This document shows, in pieces, positions 1 through 11,429 of a DNA stretch of 64,000 bases (position 1 is its first letter; the number at the start of each line of letters is the position of its first letter). The notes beneath the pieces are model-generated. The model had not been told where the DNA came from. It saw nothing but the letters and a program-made list of their open reading frames with translations, and did no database searches. The DNA is from Bolinopsis microptera. Lineage: Eukaryota > Ctenophora > Tentaculata > Lobata > Bolinopsidae. The stretch spans positions 19,589,975 through 19,653,974 of the forward strand of contig NC_087077.1 of the NCBI RefSeq assembly GCF_026151205.1, written 5' to 3'. The position numbers were made by a program, and so were the translations under genes.

Positions 1-102
1 GCAGGTCACTCAGTAAATTACAGTGTGTTAACTCTAGTGTAACTATAATGTAAGAAATGCATAAGATAGACAGATACAGAGACTTGGTTCTTGAATGAGT
101 AA

Positions 103-280
103 CTTCCATAAGTAACTTTAGTAACTTTAGTAACTTTAGTAACTTTAGTAACTTTAGTAACTTTAGTGACTTTAGTAACTTTAGTAACTTTAGTAACTTT
201 AGTGACTTTAGTAACTTTAGTAACTTTAGTGACTTTAGTAACTTTAGTAACTTTAGTGACTTTAGTAACTTTAGTAACTT
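103..280. repeat. 9-bp tandem array (TAACTTTAG)
   Basis: About 19 head-to-tail copies of TAACTTTAG with a recurring variant TGACTTTAG. Because the unit is divisible by three, it creates a spurious open frame of Thr-Leu-Val repeats. No gene is implied. Confidence 0.95.
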
Positions 281-455
281 CTGATCGTACCTTGCGAAGG
301 TCCAGGATCCCTGGAGTGTATATCTCTTGTGAACACAGACGGTCTGGTTTACAGGAACAGTATCGTGGTTAGTCGCGTAAACTCCTGTATTGTGAGGATT
401 ACTATATCATTATTTCATTTCAGCCAACCTGCAATAACTACTCAGTCCTCGCACG

Positions 456-2096
456 ACTCCTACATATCCGTGTTCTATAGTAACGGGTGATGATTAAAAA
501 ATGGGACTTTTTTCAAGGGTCTTTTTAGTGTCGATAAAACTATTTTTGGTTCAAACCAATGAAACAGCGTTGTAAAACGGGCAATTTTGAACGAGTATGG
601 TCAATGACAAGCGCCCATGAGCCCATTTTGATTGGTTCAGGAGGGCTTCTTTCATCAAGCTCAAAAATCCGTCTGTACAGTTGGGCCTAAAATCGTGTTG
701 GCGCAGTCTCTTCTTTTGTGCCCTAAGGCCCATGTATGCTTGTAAGCCATATTCCGGGCATGTACATGTGTTGCCAGGACTCTAAAGAAGTCCTCTATGG
801 GTTGAGATTGTCAAAATTTACTTTGGTCGATAACTTTTGGGACGAAATTGGCCCTTATGGCAAATAAAGATGTGGTTTTCCCAGAAAAATACGATCTAGC
901 CCCATCCTAACGAACCACCTTCCACCCTTTGGGGATATTTTCTTGTAGGAACAACACCTGGCAAGGCTTCAAGCACTTTGATTTTTACGTGGTACCATTA
1001 TAGACCATGCTAAAGCCGATAGTTGACCTAGCCTCGATCTTTCACACGGTAAAATTTTACCCCTCAGGTGGTTTCTAGCCAAAATATCTTCTTACTGGTT
1101 TTAGCTACGCTGATGGGTGTTGAACCCTCGTCTTAAGCATAACATTCGGCATACTCTCTGCTAAATATTTTTTGGTATGGAAGCTTTAACTACCTGTGAG
1201 GCGACTTCTGTGAACAGAGCTTTGCTGTAAAGTTTTTATAGGACCCCTCCCCTAGTTCGAGACCATTATCGGGGACAAAGATCAACCAATTTTATCAAAT
1301 GGGGGTGGAAACTGTTCGAGTATCGTTCAGAGTAACTGGTGGTTGTGGTAAAATTTCAAAATTTTGTTCAGGTGGAATCTGAGGGCTAAAAAACATGTAG
1401 TCCCATTTTTTATTCATCACCCGTTACTCCTACATAGCCGTGTTCTATAGTACTCCTACATAGCCGTGTTCTATAGTACTCCTACATAGCCGTGTTCTAT
1501 AGTACTCATACATAGCCGTGTTCTATAATACTCCTACATAGCCGTGTTCTATAATACTCCTACATAGCCGTGTTCTATAATACTCCTACATAGCCGTGTT
1601 CTATAATACTCCTACATAGCCGTGTTCTATAATACTCCTACATAGCCGTGTTCTATAATACTCCTACATAGCCGTGTTCTATAATACTCATACATAGCCG
1701 TGTTCTATAGTACTCATACATAGCCGTGTTCTATAATACTCCTACATAGCCGTGTTCTATAATACTCCTACATAGCCGTGTTCTATAATACTCCTACATA
1801 GCCGTGTTCTATAATACTCCTACATAGCCGTGTTCTATAGTACTCATACATAGCCGTGTTCTATAATACTCCTACATAGCCGTGTTCTATAGTACTCCTA
1901 CATAGCCGTGTTCTATAGTACTCCTACATAGCCGTGTTCTATAGTACTCATACATAGCCGTGTTCTATAATACTCCTACATAGCCGTGTTCTATAATACT
2001 CCTACATAGCCGTGTTCTATAATACTCCTACATAGCCGTGTTCTATAATACTCCTACATAGCCGTGTTCTATAATACTCCTACATAGCCGTGTTAT
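456..2096. repeat. 26-bp tandem array, split by an inserted transposon
   Basis: The unit is TACTCCTACATAGCCGTGTT plus CTATAG or CTATAA. About 25 uninterrupted copies run from 1425 to 2095. One more unit lies at 457-482, on the other side of a 942-bp insertion, so the array was once continuous. Variant bases (CTCC/CTCA, ATAG/ATAA) are shared between neighbouring copies, as expected from local duplication. Confidence 0.95.
483..1424. mobile_element. Non-autonomous DNA transposon with TA target duplication
   Basis: The two ends are inverted repeats starting ACGGGTGATGA and matching over about 26 bp with one mismatch (483-508 against 1399-1424). Both sides carry TA (481-482 and 1425-1426). Removing the element and one TA restores the 26-bp satellite unit around it, which defines the ends to the base. 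TA duplications are characteristic of Tc1/mariner/IS630-type elements. The interior shows no transposase motif; its only open frame is 60 codons on the minus strand and looks like chance. Confidence 0.85.
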
Positions 2097-2246
2097 ACAG
2101 AACTAGTTGTACGGTTACACTACGTACTTTAGTACGTCCATCAGTTGATAAGGTTCGCCACAATGTACATAACTCCTTGCTATCATCGGCATACTTATCC
2201 AATATCCATTAGTTAACATAATATTTCTAAAGACATGTTGAATGAT

Positions 2247-2526
2247 AAGGTGTTTCAGTTTGGTGTGTGATGACAAGATAATAATCTTTTTTATTATATA
2301 ATATATTTATTTCTGTAACGGAACAGACAAACAATTGCAATGTGCGAGACTAAAATATTTACTTGGAGCTTTTGGTTTCATTCTGGGCTATAATAATCAA
2401 AATAAATTGTTATATTGCAGAATAATACTTACAAGGTGTTTCAGTTTGGCATGGTATGTGATGACAAAATAATAATCTTTTTGATTATATATAATATATT
2501 TATTTCTGTAACGGAACAGACACACA
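2247..2526. repeat. Imperfect direct duplication, about 85 bp, two copies
   Basis: Copies at about 2247-2332 and 2433-2526 both begin AAGGTGTTTCAGTTTGG and end in TTTCTGTAACGGAACAGACA. They differ by a few substitutions and small indels. No coding signal. Confidence 0.85.
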
Positions 2527-2753
2527 CACATGTTTGAGTTCACAATTCTGCATAATATGAGAGCCTCAAGTAATAGGACATGCTCCGATCCACGGTTAAA
2601 ATGGCCAGGATTCAATCACTTATAATAATCTCAAGAAATCTGTGTGTGTTTGTATGCGTGCCGGGAATTTCCGTTTGGTTATATAAAAAAACGGTAAGAG
2701 TTATGGGACTGGTTTTTTCGGTATAGTGCCTAAAAAACTCTGACGAAACCCAA

Positions 2754-2906
2754 TTCAGGGACAAAAGGAAATCGCGGCATGTACGGAATCGCGATTTTTC
2801 TCATTATTTGCGACAAATTTTATGTATAGTTTAATGTATAGTCTGTTGAAATTCGCGGTATCGCGATTTTTGGCCAAAATAATCGCGAAATCCTTTTGTG
2901 CCTGAA
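2754..2906. mobile_element. Short inverted-repeat element (MITE-like)
   Basis: The ends are imperfect inverted repeats, left TTCAGGGACAAAAGGAAATC and right, on the opposite strand, TTCAGGCACAAAAGGATTTC. Inside, TATCGCGATTTT-type words recur. About 153 bp, no open frame, no clear target duplication. Confidence 0.5.
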
Positions 2907-3187
2907 GCCCATAAGCAAATTTTTTTTAAATTGGCCGGTGGTAAGTGGCTTAATTGATGGTTTTGTACCATTAATGCAACATTATGGAGTGAGCCACTAA
3001 AATGGCTCACTTTTTCTCCCTCTTCGCTCTCTCTTCCATTACTGCATATTATGTAGCGTTGGTAATTAGGTTAGCCCCGCAAGTGATATTAGGAGTGTAG
3101 AGCACTGATTGCGGTATGTTTGAACTGTAGAGAGAGTTCATACTTTCATACGACAATGTTTATGCGTGTAATACTATACGCTTATTA

Positions 3188-3205
3188 GGGGGGGGGGGGG
3201 GGGGG
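3188..3205. repeat. Homopolymer run of 18 G
   Basis: An uninterrupted run of 18 guanines on the plus strand. Length may be affected by sequencing or assembly. Confidence 0.9.
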
Positions 3206-3747
3206 AGCCACTCATTGCGGTCTGTTTGTTTACTTTCATACGACAATGTAATGCATGTTTTCAAATATAAGGCGGGTGTGGTGCGGAGTTAATAAGGGTT
3301 AATTTCTAAAAAGATTTAAAGCGGTTTAAGACGGTAGTGATGATGTGTAATAGTCGTGGTACAGATACTATTGCATACGTGAGGGAGACATCGTGCTACT
3401 GCGAGGAAGGAGGTTGCTGCTACGATCAAGGAGAACTATACCTGTGACGTCGGTCAGATAAACTTCGACGGGAAGCTCCTACCAAACTTCTACGGTTTTG
3501 GGAAGGTGAACAGACTAGCTGTTGTCCTGATTCAGTTAACAACTTAACATAAGAAATTCGAAAGAAGTTGTTGCAATGCTTTTTGTGGAGATATGATATA
3601 AACTGTGCCTTCAATAATTAAATCTTAGTGCAGAAAATAATGTTATAATATTTTCCGGGAATTATTTCCCCGAAAAGTCGTGGACACTGGTAGCCGATAA
3701 TTTGCCGCAAGGGTTGCCAGAGTAATATGAGGACAGACTGAGAGTTA

Positions 3748-3993
3748 CCTCAGACTAGCTGGCGGGAAGAAAAAATTATAATACAATACTACCTTGGCTG
3801 TTGAGTGCTACGGGCGATAATGCCCGACGCTTTAGCGGAGGGCGAGCCCGGCACGATAACTAAGCGAAGGTATTATTTGTTATAATTTTTCCCGTTCTGG
3901 ATGAAACAATGTGATACATGCGCTGATACAATATAGTGTGAAATATATAGTGCGCAACTGTTATTTGTTTTAGAACTTCCCGCCAGTCTGAGG
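3748..3993. mobile_element. 246-bp inverted-repeat element (MITE-like)
   Basis: The left end CCTCAGACTAGCTGGCGGGA matches the inverted right end CCTCAGACTGGCGGGAAG apart from a short indel. A second inverted pair lies inside (AAAAAATTATAATA and TTATAATTTTTCCC), flanking a GC-richer core. No target duplication is evident and no coding capacity is seen. Confidence 0.6.
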
Positions 3994-4439
3994 TGACTAA
4001 TTATATATTATACGAGTCAAACCACTGATTAAAGACGACATAATATGATTCCCAATATTAATGGGTACTCCAGCAGAGAGGACAGACAATTAGATACATG
4101 ACAATACCTTGGAATAATCTTAATTGCAATAAGAACAATGCGGGGGATTGAGATTATTGTTTGTAGCCTTTCGATTTGATTGACCGTCCAGCACTGGTGG
4201 CATAGATTAAATTATTCCACAGAAATCCTCTTTTGTTGGACTCGAAAGCTCCGTATACTCACTCTGATATAAAATAATTCAACGTCCAATGATTATAACT
4301 CTTAGAAGATATATACAGTGAAAATATGATGTAATCTCGAAACATGAATACTGCTTAAGTGGTTGCCGGCTTAGTAGTTAGTACAAGGACATGATATCAA
4401 TAAGGTAATAAGGCAGCCTCATCTATCATCATGAATTTG

Positions 4440-4577
4440 AAATTATGTCATCTTTTACCAATTATTACCAATTATTACCAGGCCAGACGCCAGTAACCGT
4501 AAGGGCTTTGTCCCTAAATAAAATGATGAGCGTGTTTAACCAGAGCCTTGGGCGTCTGGTAAAAGATGACATAATTT
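4440..4577. mobile_element. 138-bp foldback element
   Basis: Perfect 21-bp inverted repeats at 4440-4460 and 4557-4577 (each containing AATTATGTCATCTTTTACC or its complement). A second inverted pair lies inside (CCAGACGCC and GGCGTCTGG). Such a unit would fold into a long hairpin. No coding capacity. Confidence 0.7.
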
Positions 4578-4604
4578 AAAATAATGCAATGAAATGGATA
4601 TGTA

Positions 4605-5177
4605 CCTTACAAGACATTTTTATAACGTACGAAATGCGACGGTTTTCCCGAAATTTCGCCATATTTTCGGACCGCCAAAATTTCGGTCGTCGTAATAGAA
4701 TCCGTCGCATTATTTTTAGCTTATTCCAATAATTGTGGCTTCATCGATTCATTTTGTTCTTGAAAAGTTAGTGATATGATGGTGGGACAAATAAACACAA
4801 TATTCCATGATGAATTTAATGTCAAGTTATACGTTTTAAATTTACAATAAATTACATTTATGTGCTAACATAAACGTCTTATAGACTAAGTCAAGATAAA
4901 CAATTTAATACCAAACTCAATAAGTGAAACTGAAAGATTCGAGCCGGACCCCTTAGAGGAAGATGAAGAAATCGATTTATAAGTTTCATTTTGTTTCAAC
5001 ATGATTTTACCGATTTTTAGAAAATTTTGAATTTTGTCAGAAAACAAAATGATGAAAAATACCCTTATTTTCTGTGACGTCCGAAATGTGACGGTTTTTG
5101 TTCAATTTCGCCATATTTTCGGACCGCCAAAATTTCGGTCGTCGCAAATTGGTCCGCCACAAAAATGTCTTGTAAGG
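4605..5177. mobile_element. 573-bp TA-flanked non-autonomous transposon
   Basis: The ends are 17-bp perfect inverted repeats, CCTTACAAGACATTTTT and its complement. Both sides carry TA (4603-4604, 5178-5179). The interior carries two directly repeated blocks of about 70 bp sharing TTTCGCCATATTTTCGGACC (near 4655 and 5106). The ends resemble those of the element at 28894-29305, which also starts CCTTA and has TA duplications. Confidence 0.75.
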
Positions 5178-5179
5178 TA

Positions 5180-6230
5180 ATCCAGCTTGAGCTGTAAGGA
5201 TAAGCAAGCTAATAGTTATGTAAAGCTATGTAGGTAATACCTAGAGCAAGAAAGGGATCAGAGCACACAGGAGCCCACAGGAATAGTGGTAAGGTGGTAG
5301 TATCTTGGTAGATCAGTGTGTAATTATCCGGATATACCAGCACTGTTCCTAGCTGAAATAAGAGGATCTGTTAGATTTAGAAGCGTCTTGTGGAGACATA
5401 GACCAAAATATTGCGCTAGAGTTCTGAGCAGGGATCCTTCCCAAAAATACATATAAACTTTAAAGTCACATTGCATATCATGTGTTGAACTGGCTATGGT
5501 AGACCTGATACCGGGAACTCTGAAACAACAAGTATGATTCTATGATATTTGAACTATACAGTGAAGCTGGTAACATACTTTCCCGGAGAGAAGATATGTG
5601 GTGTGTGTAGAGTCTGGTACAGTCAAATAGGATCCTGCCCTGTAAAACTGTGCTGATCTGGAAAATGCCAACATTAGCAGTTAAATTAAAAAGATCATTA
5701 AATTCTCTTCAATTAACAGAACCAACTGACCATACAACTTCTCCTTCAGTTTCAATTCTTAGGATGAAAAAGACCATAAATTATGAACCAAAGACATATA
5801 AAAAAGCCTCTTGAATTGCTTGAGATACTACCATTCACAATATCCTTCCAATCCTTCCAATTGTTCGAATTGTTCGAGATATTCTAATTTCTCGAATATT
5901 TCGATATGATTGAATTTTCAAATTTTTCGAGGTGATCAAATTGTTCGTGGTGTTGGAATGGTTAAATTGTTTACTATTTTATTCGTGAGTGGTAGCGATG
6001 TTGGAATGGTTAAATTGTTTACTATTTTATACGCGAGACTTCCATAGTAGTACTAGTATGTAGCAGGCGATTGCCTAACCGCTAAACTCTCCTTTAAAGG
6101 CCTGATGGAAGTAAAGGACTAACAACTAGAAATACGATTGAATATTTAAATAGTAATCATAGTTCATGATTATACGGTAAAATAGTTTCACAAAATTAAA
6201 CTGGGAGTTCGGGGACAAAATGTAAGATAT
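5180..6230. other. Non-coding stretch, no gene seen
   Basis: No supported gene. Around 5860-5990 the words TTCGA, TTCGAA and GTTCG recur in a loosely repeated AT-rich tract. Confidence 0.5.
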
Positions 6231-6239
6231 TTCCAGATT

Positions 6240-6729
6240 GTAAGATATTTCCAGAAACTTACCTGACGTCTGAAAGTTTAGAAGAGTAAACAGCAACTTT
6301 GCTTACCTGACGTCTGCAAGTTTAGAAGAGTAAATAGCAACTTTGCTTACCTGACGTCTGCAAGTTTAGAAGAGTAAATAACAACTTTGCTTACCTGACG
6401 TCTGCAAGTTTAGAAGAGTAAATAGCAACTTTGCTTACCTGACGTCTGCAAGTTTAGAAGAGTAAATAGCAACTTTGCTTACCTGACGTCTGCAAATTTA
6501 GAAGAGTAAATAGCAACTTTGCTTACCTGACGTCTGCAAGTTTAGAAGAGTAAATAGCAACTTTGCTTACCTGACGTCTGCAAGTTTAGAAGAGTAAATA
6601 GCAACTTTGCTTACCTGACGTCTGCAATTTTAGAGGAGTAAATAGCAACTTTGCTTACCTGATGTCTGCAAGTTTAGAAGAGTAAATAGCAACTTTGCTT
6701 ACCTGACGTCTGCTAGTTTAGAAGAGTAA
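6240..6729. repeat. 44-bp minisatellite
   Basis: About 11 copies of a 44-bp unit containing CTTACCTGACGTCTGCAAGT followed by TTAGAAGAGTAAATAGCAAC. Copies differ by single substitutions. The TGACGTC core resembles a CRE half but recurs only as part of the repeat. Confidence 0.95.
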
Positions 6730-6939
6730 ATATAGCCCTGGTTGGCCCACGATTGGATAGCATATGAATGCATTGCCTACCTCAGGGGTATGGCAGTCCT
6801 GTAGGAGGATGCCATGGAATCAAGATGTTAATCAAGGATTGATGGTAAGTGTTGTGGGGTGTGTCATAGCTAAACGCTTAAGTGGTGGTTGAGTGTGGAA
6901 GAGAGAGGCAAATAAGACAGCGTTATAGTAGTCGCTATG

Positions 6940-7407
6940 TTAACTCCTGTCTGGTCCAACTCCTCTGGCACCACTAAGCGGTTTGGTGTGGTTTGTAAAG
7001 TTGACCCAATGGGGAAGATGTGTTGGTTTCGAATATGCATTGAACAGAGAGGTAGTAGTCCCCGGAAATATTGACCTCTTAGTTGGGCAATAGCCGGCAC
7101 AGTCCGAGAAAGTGTGAGACAGTCTCCTCTTCGCGCCGCATTTAGGACAAGCACTTGTGTCCTGATTTGCGAATTGTGGTAGGTGTTTGTTGAGGCCACA
7201 ATGTCCCGTGATGAGGTCAACTGCAGTTCTATAATTTTGTCTGTTGTTACTGAGTGTAGTGTTGAGATTTTTGATGATGTTGATGGTTTTTTATGTCCAA
7301 GAGTCAGTTTAGTGTGTCTGGGACCAGCTAATCCATGATTCTTGATTAATTTTGTGACTTTGTCGGTGAACAGGCCGTTTGATGTAAGATTGTGGAATTG
7401 GGCAAAT
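6940..7407 (-). pseudogene. Non-LTR retrotransposon fragment, 3' end of ORF2
   Basis: Two minus-strand frames joined by one frameshift near 7220 give the C-terminal tail of a non-LTR (LINE) polyprotein. After the shift the reading is TGHCGLNKHL, then a CPKC...H...C cluster, then a basic tail ending at a stop at 6940-6942. LTGH..LN.HL followed by C-x2-C...H...C is the usual end of jockey/R1-like ORF2 proteins, after the RNase H region. No catalytic RT motif remains, so this is a dead fragment. Confidence 0.65.
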
Positions 7408-7644
7408 TCAAAGTGGATCTTTCAGCCGTATATCAGACCCTTTATGGTAATCCAGAAGACTTCTTAGGCTGAACTTCTTTTTCAATCCTCTGCCACGTTT
7501 TGTATCGAGCAATCTGTCCACTAAAATAAATTCCATAACCCGATCTTGGGAGATGTGTCCGTTCCTTCTTCTAGTCATAAGACCAAGAAGGGAATGCTGC
7601 CCAAGCTTCTCTATCCAGTATTCCTCCAGGAGAAGTAAAATGTG
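7408..7644 (-). pseudogene. Retroelement protein fragment with EEYWIEKLG motif
   Basis: The minus strand is open from about 7644 to a TGA at 7408-7410, reading LLLEEYWIEKLGQHSLLGLM and then a basic stretch. The pattern E-x-[FY]-W-I-x-x-L-x-x-x-x-x-x-G-L is common just after RT, near GIY-YIG endonucleases, in Penelope-like and related retroelements. It sits directly against the LINE tail at 6940-7407, either as one element with a break or as two nested remnants. Confidence 0.45.
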
Positions 7645-8079
7645 TCATTTTTGACATCGGTGGACATGTCAGAATCAACTAACTACAATCTGTATGGAAG
7701 CACCTTGAGAAGACGTGACCAGGAATATTAAATATGTTCATATTAGAAAATGTGGATGATTTGGATTCGACACAATTTTCTGTGGCCAATTGACTCTTAT
7801 GAAGTGTTTGAGTTGTTTCTCCCAACATATGTTTTTACAGGTAAACAGGTAAGAACATAAATAACATTAATAGTTTTTCCAATTAAATATAAAATTTGTA
7901 GTCCAAAGATAAATCCATTATTTAGAAGTACTGCTCCAAAATGTATTAACAGGATTAAAAACTGTGCAAGTGAGACAACCTCAACCATGCAACATCTAAA
8001 GTGCTAGAAAAGACATTACTAGGGGTTACCCATTTATTCAAGGATTTTGAGAAAAATTTTCCATTACGTTTAAGTACAA

Positions 8080-8380
8080 GAAGGTAACATCATCTTTCGG
8101 CGTTTCCGCCTAGACCCAACAACCTCGAGATAGGCAAGGACAACGGTTCGGACATCAACCTATTGTCAGGGGCTGCCATGATTAGGCGGGGCGTTAGATG
8201 GTCATGAACCTAAATAGTTCCCCACCGAGCAGTTAGCATGGCGAGATTCTTACGCGACCATAAAAGATCTCTTAGAACCGTATCTTGCACTGCCGCTGTT
8301 TTCTCGTACCGTAGCATGGGCGGACAGCTCACCCATAAAAAAAAAAAAAATTTGTGAAAAAAAAAAAAAAAATAAACATG
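8080..8380. other. Retroposon-like GC-richer block ending in A tracts
   Basis: Locally GC-richer than its surroundings (GGCTGCCATGATTAGGCGGG and neighbours) and ends on the plus strand in two A runs (about 8336-8350 and 8359-8372). This is what a retroposed 3' end with a poly(A) tail looks like. No protein motif is readable. Confidence 0.3.
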
Positions 8381-8479
8381 TAAATACAGGATAAATCAGG
8401 AGATGTATGTACAACACCAAGACTTCAAGGAGGCGCCCTAAGAAAACAACGCTCAACCAATCTCGGACCAATGGCCGGA

Positions 8480-9050
8480 GAGATAAAATGTAAATAATAG
8501 AGCAATATCAAGAAAGCTAATCAGTATGTATCCAACCGGGGCGTAGAACGACCACCAGTACTTGATACCATGATACGGACGTAATCCAGGTAAACTATTA
8601 GTAAAAATATAAAATTAATCATAAGCTAAAAATGTACTAATCTTTGTATTCTAAATGGGGAAAAAGAAGACACAATGTTCAGTCAGTCGAGAAAATTGTC
8701 AGTCAGGCTATAATGGCAGCTTTGTAGATGTTGTGACTATGCTATAAGTCATATTCTTATAGTCCTTCATATGGTAAAAGGTAAGATTTTTTGTATTTCC
8801 GACTAGGTTGTTTAGACCTCTACCTAAGACATTAGGCTAAATCTGTCAACCCAAATATACGAAACATTATGATTTAAACCTTTATTTCACTGAAAGCCCA
8901 GAATAAAAATGATGATAACACATTCTATAAAAGTTGATAGTACTTTCATAGTATAGGCATTATATTAATAACTACAATAACGAATAGTTAAGTTGGTTAG
9001 TGGGTGAAATTATTTGCAAAATAATATATTGCTTAATATATCAATGTTGT
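8480..9050. other. Non-coding stretch, no gene seen
   Basis: AT-rich sequence with no supported open frame, repeat or RNA gene. Confidence 0.5.
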
Positions 9051-9060
9051 TATCAGCACA

Positions 9061-9131
9061 GTGGCGTGGTTCGGTTATACATTAACCTTATCTTTCGTCA
9101 TCCCGGACCGTAGCGAGATCGAGTCCCGGCT
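9061..9131 (+). repeat. tRNA-like (pol III promoter-like) SINE head, tentative
   Basis: TGGCGTGGTTCGG (9062-9074) resembles an A box, and GATCGAGTC (9117-9125) fits the B-box pattern GWTCRANNC at a tRNA-like distance. No cloverleaf can be drawn, so it is not a tRNA gene. It may be the head of a tRNA-derived SINE or chance. Confidence 0.25.
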
Positions 9132-9139
9132 TGTTCTAC

Positions 9140-10200
9140 ATATTACGTTTTCAAAAATCGTTTAATTTAGACCGTAAAAGTTCATTCATGGTTGCGCCTC
9201 ACATAATTCAAGGCTTACTGTATAACATGTTCACAATAATAGAACTAGTCACCCACTAACGTTTATTACACAGTAACATCATAGTCTAATATCGAAACGC
9301 GAGCGTAGTTAACTCAGATTATGTAACAATGTAACATGTAAGGTGTATCGTCCCATGTTTTTAACCCATCCATGGTATATACCAACAAGCAGTGTACACG
9401 TGCTCTTGATCACGCTAAGTAAAGTTTAGCCAGGTCCAGCTCCTCACTAACCCCAGCACTTCACGCAGTACTATTGACAGCAGGGCCACTCACTAAGAGG
9501 CACAATCAATACAGTAACACTCTGCAATCTACCTAGCAGTGTTCTTACATCTCATATCAACACTGTCCTCAACTAGTGATACACATCCCCTACTGTGAGA
9601 TCAGAATAATATACCATACCTATATCAGAATAATGTAAATTCATTGTTAAGCCACACAATCAATCGAAATCAATATTAATAATACTACAATACTATCATA
9701 CGATTAGTATCATTCAACACATGTCTAACAGGTAATATGTACCGGTGTAAAAGTGTCCTGGTGATTGTGAAGGTACAATAATTTCTAAAATATCTGATTA
9801 AGAGAACATATTTTAGCGAATTGATCTCTGATTACAGATAAAATATCGATAAATAAACGTGTTTCTTAAGTTTCTAGATAACGTAGCCCTCTGATTGGGT
9901 TTTTATAAAATCAATGATGAATAAGCTACGTTGAAATGGTTGTGTGTCATGAATATGCCAAACCGAACTAAAACACAAGCTATCCCACAGTCTTATCTGG
10001 CTGATAATTCTAATAACTTGTTAATTAGTGCACCTCAAATTCAGCTGTGGTATTAACTGAATTACTGTCCTGTATATCATTCAACAAACAAAATAATAAC
10101 CACTTAATACACTGATCTACTGTTAAATATGTGGTATCTGCATACGTGTTAGCTCCACAATAATCACATTACACAAACTCCTCTGTTATAATTAGATTAG
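9140..10200. other. Non-coding stretch, no gene seen
   Basis: AT-rich. No supported coding sequence, repeat array or RNA gene. Confidence 0.5.
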
Positions 10201-11425
10201 CTATTTCTGTGGGAGTGTGTCATCTTCACTAGTGCTTATCCGTTTGTATTTTATACCAGCGTTACTAACGCACTTTGATAATGCTTGAATTGTTTCCCTC
10301 TCCATTAAACTTAAATACCACAACTTTGTTGTCCTATCAGATTGTATCAGTTGCATAATTTTACCACACAATATGACAGTCTTTCCTGCCCCTGCGGGTC
10401 CGTTAATATACAAAAAGTCTCTTCTGAATTGAGGAAAGCATTATCTTGTTTCTACTGTTAGGTTTTGCCACATTTTACATAGTTCATGATAACTTCGGAG
10501 CTTTAATGACACCGGGATTCTGCGCCAATTCTTTCACTTTTTTGGTACAAAAGTACATTCCTTCTTTGAGTCGTGACTAATGTCAGATAGACTGCCCAAG
10601 ACTGCAACCTAGATTGATCAAACTTCATCTTTATCTGTACACCATAGAGCCTAACACCGGTTTTTCTTACTTCGGAAGATTACTCTGAGACTTAGATTAG
10701 ACTGTTGATGACATTTTGCAACCACCAAGCAGAGAAGTTATCCAAATCTTCTTTGAATATCATCGAATTTTGATCAGATTGATTCGCGAATTCTTCTCGA
10801 TACTTTGCACTAAAATTAGATACGCCGTAAACGAAGAATGGTATGTCCTTGTCAAGACATCCGATTAAGTTCACGATCTCTATGCCTCTTGCTGCACTGA
10901 TTTAGAAATGTCTTATTCATCACCTCTGAATCTTCATCATGGTCATACATCAGGTTCTCCCAGTCCTCCGGCCATATCGTACACAGATGAAAATCTGCTC
11001 ACATTCCAAAAACTCCTGTCGAAAGTTTGTCAGTTTTAACCTCTATGATTTATGTAATCGCTCTGGACAAATACCAAAAAATCACACCTCTCTCCTTCAC
11101 GTACATGCTTTTTTACAATTAGGAAAGCCCTTTTCTCAAATGATCTTTATCGCACAATCGTTATTGTGGTGCGTGTATTCAAAATTATGCAGAACGATCA
11201 CTCGCTTTTTCGTCCATTTCCCACGGCCCGATACACTATAACTTCAGCCTCATAATCAAGACTGCCGTTGTCTTTCGTCGTCTGAAGCAGGACTATCTCT
11301 CGCGGGTACCTATCTATATAAGTCTGATTCTGGAGCTCTCGGTAGCATAGTGGGGAATGAAGGTTGTCAGGTGAGTTGCAGAACTTGAGGAATATTTCCT
11401 CTCCATTCTTTATATAGTAGTCCAT
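10201..11425 (-). pseudogene. P-loop NTPase-like pseudogene
   Basis: The minus strand starts with a plausible ATG at 11423-11425 and reads an acidic N-terminal segment (start MDYYIKNGEEIFLKF) for about 70 codons. The reading then shifts frame repeatedly. The order of readable pieces is IVLHNFEYTHHNNDCAI after a frameshift near 11200, a segment with DKDIPFFVYGVSNFSA (10874-10692), GMYFCTKKVKELAQ, and finally FLYINGPAGAGKT at about 10415-10380. GPAGAGKT is a clear Walker A motif. One TAA lies in frame about 12 codons before it, and a frameshift lies just upstream of that. Architecture (N-terminal restriction-like or regulatory region, then P-loop) is typical of uncharacterised helicase- or NTPase-like invertebrate proteins. 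I do not recognise the family. The breaks argue for decay; the alternative, unrecognised introns, is weaker because no good splice sites bridge the stops. Confidence 0.6.
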
Positions 11426-11429
11426 CGTT

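Noticed and set aside
551-733. 60-codon minus-strand frame inside the first transposon
   Set aside because: Too short, no transposase motif, and the element looks non-autonomous.
456-2096. CRISPR-like regular repeats (also 6240-6729 and 27923-28650)
   Set aside because: Units are head to tail with no unique spacers, and the genome is eukaryotic.
9061-9131. A functional tRNA gene
   Set aside because: A- and B-box-like words are present but no acceptor, anticodon or T stem can be paired.
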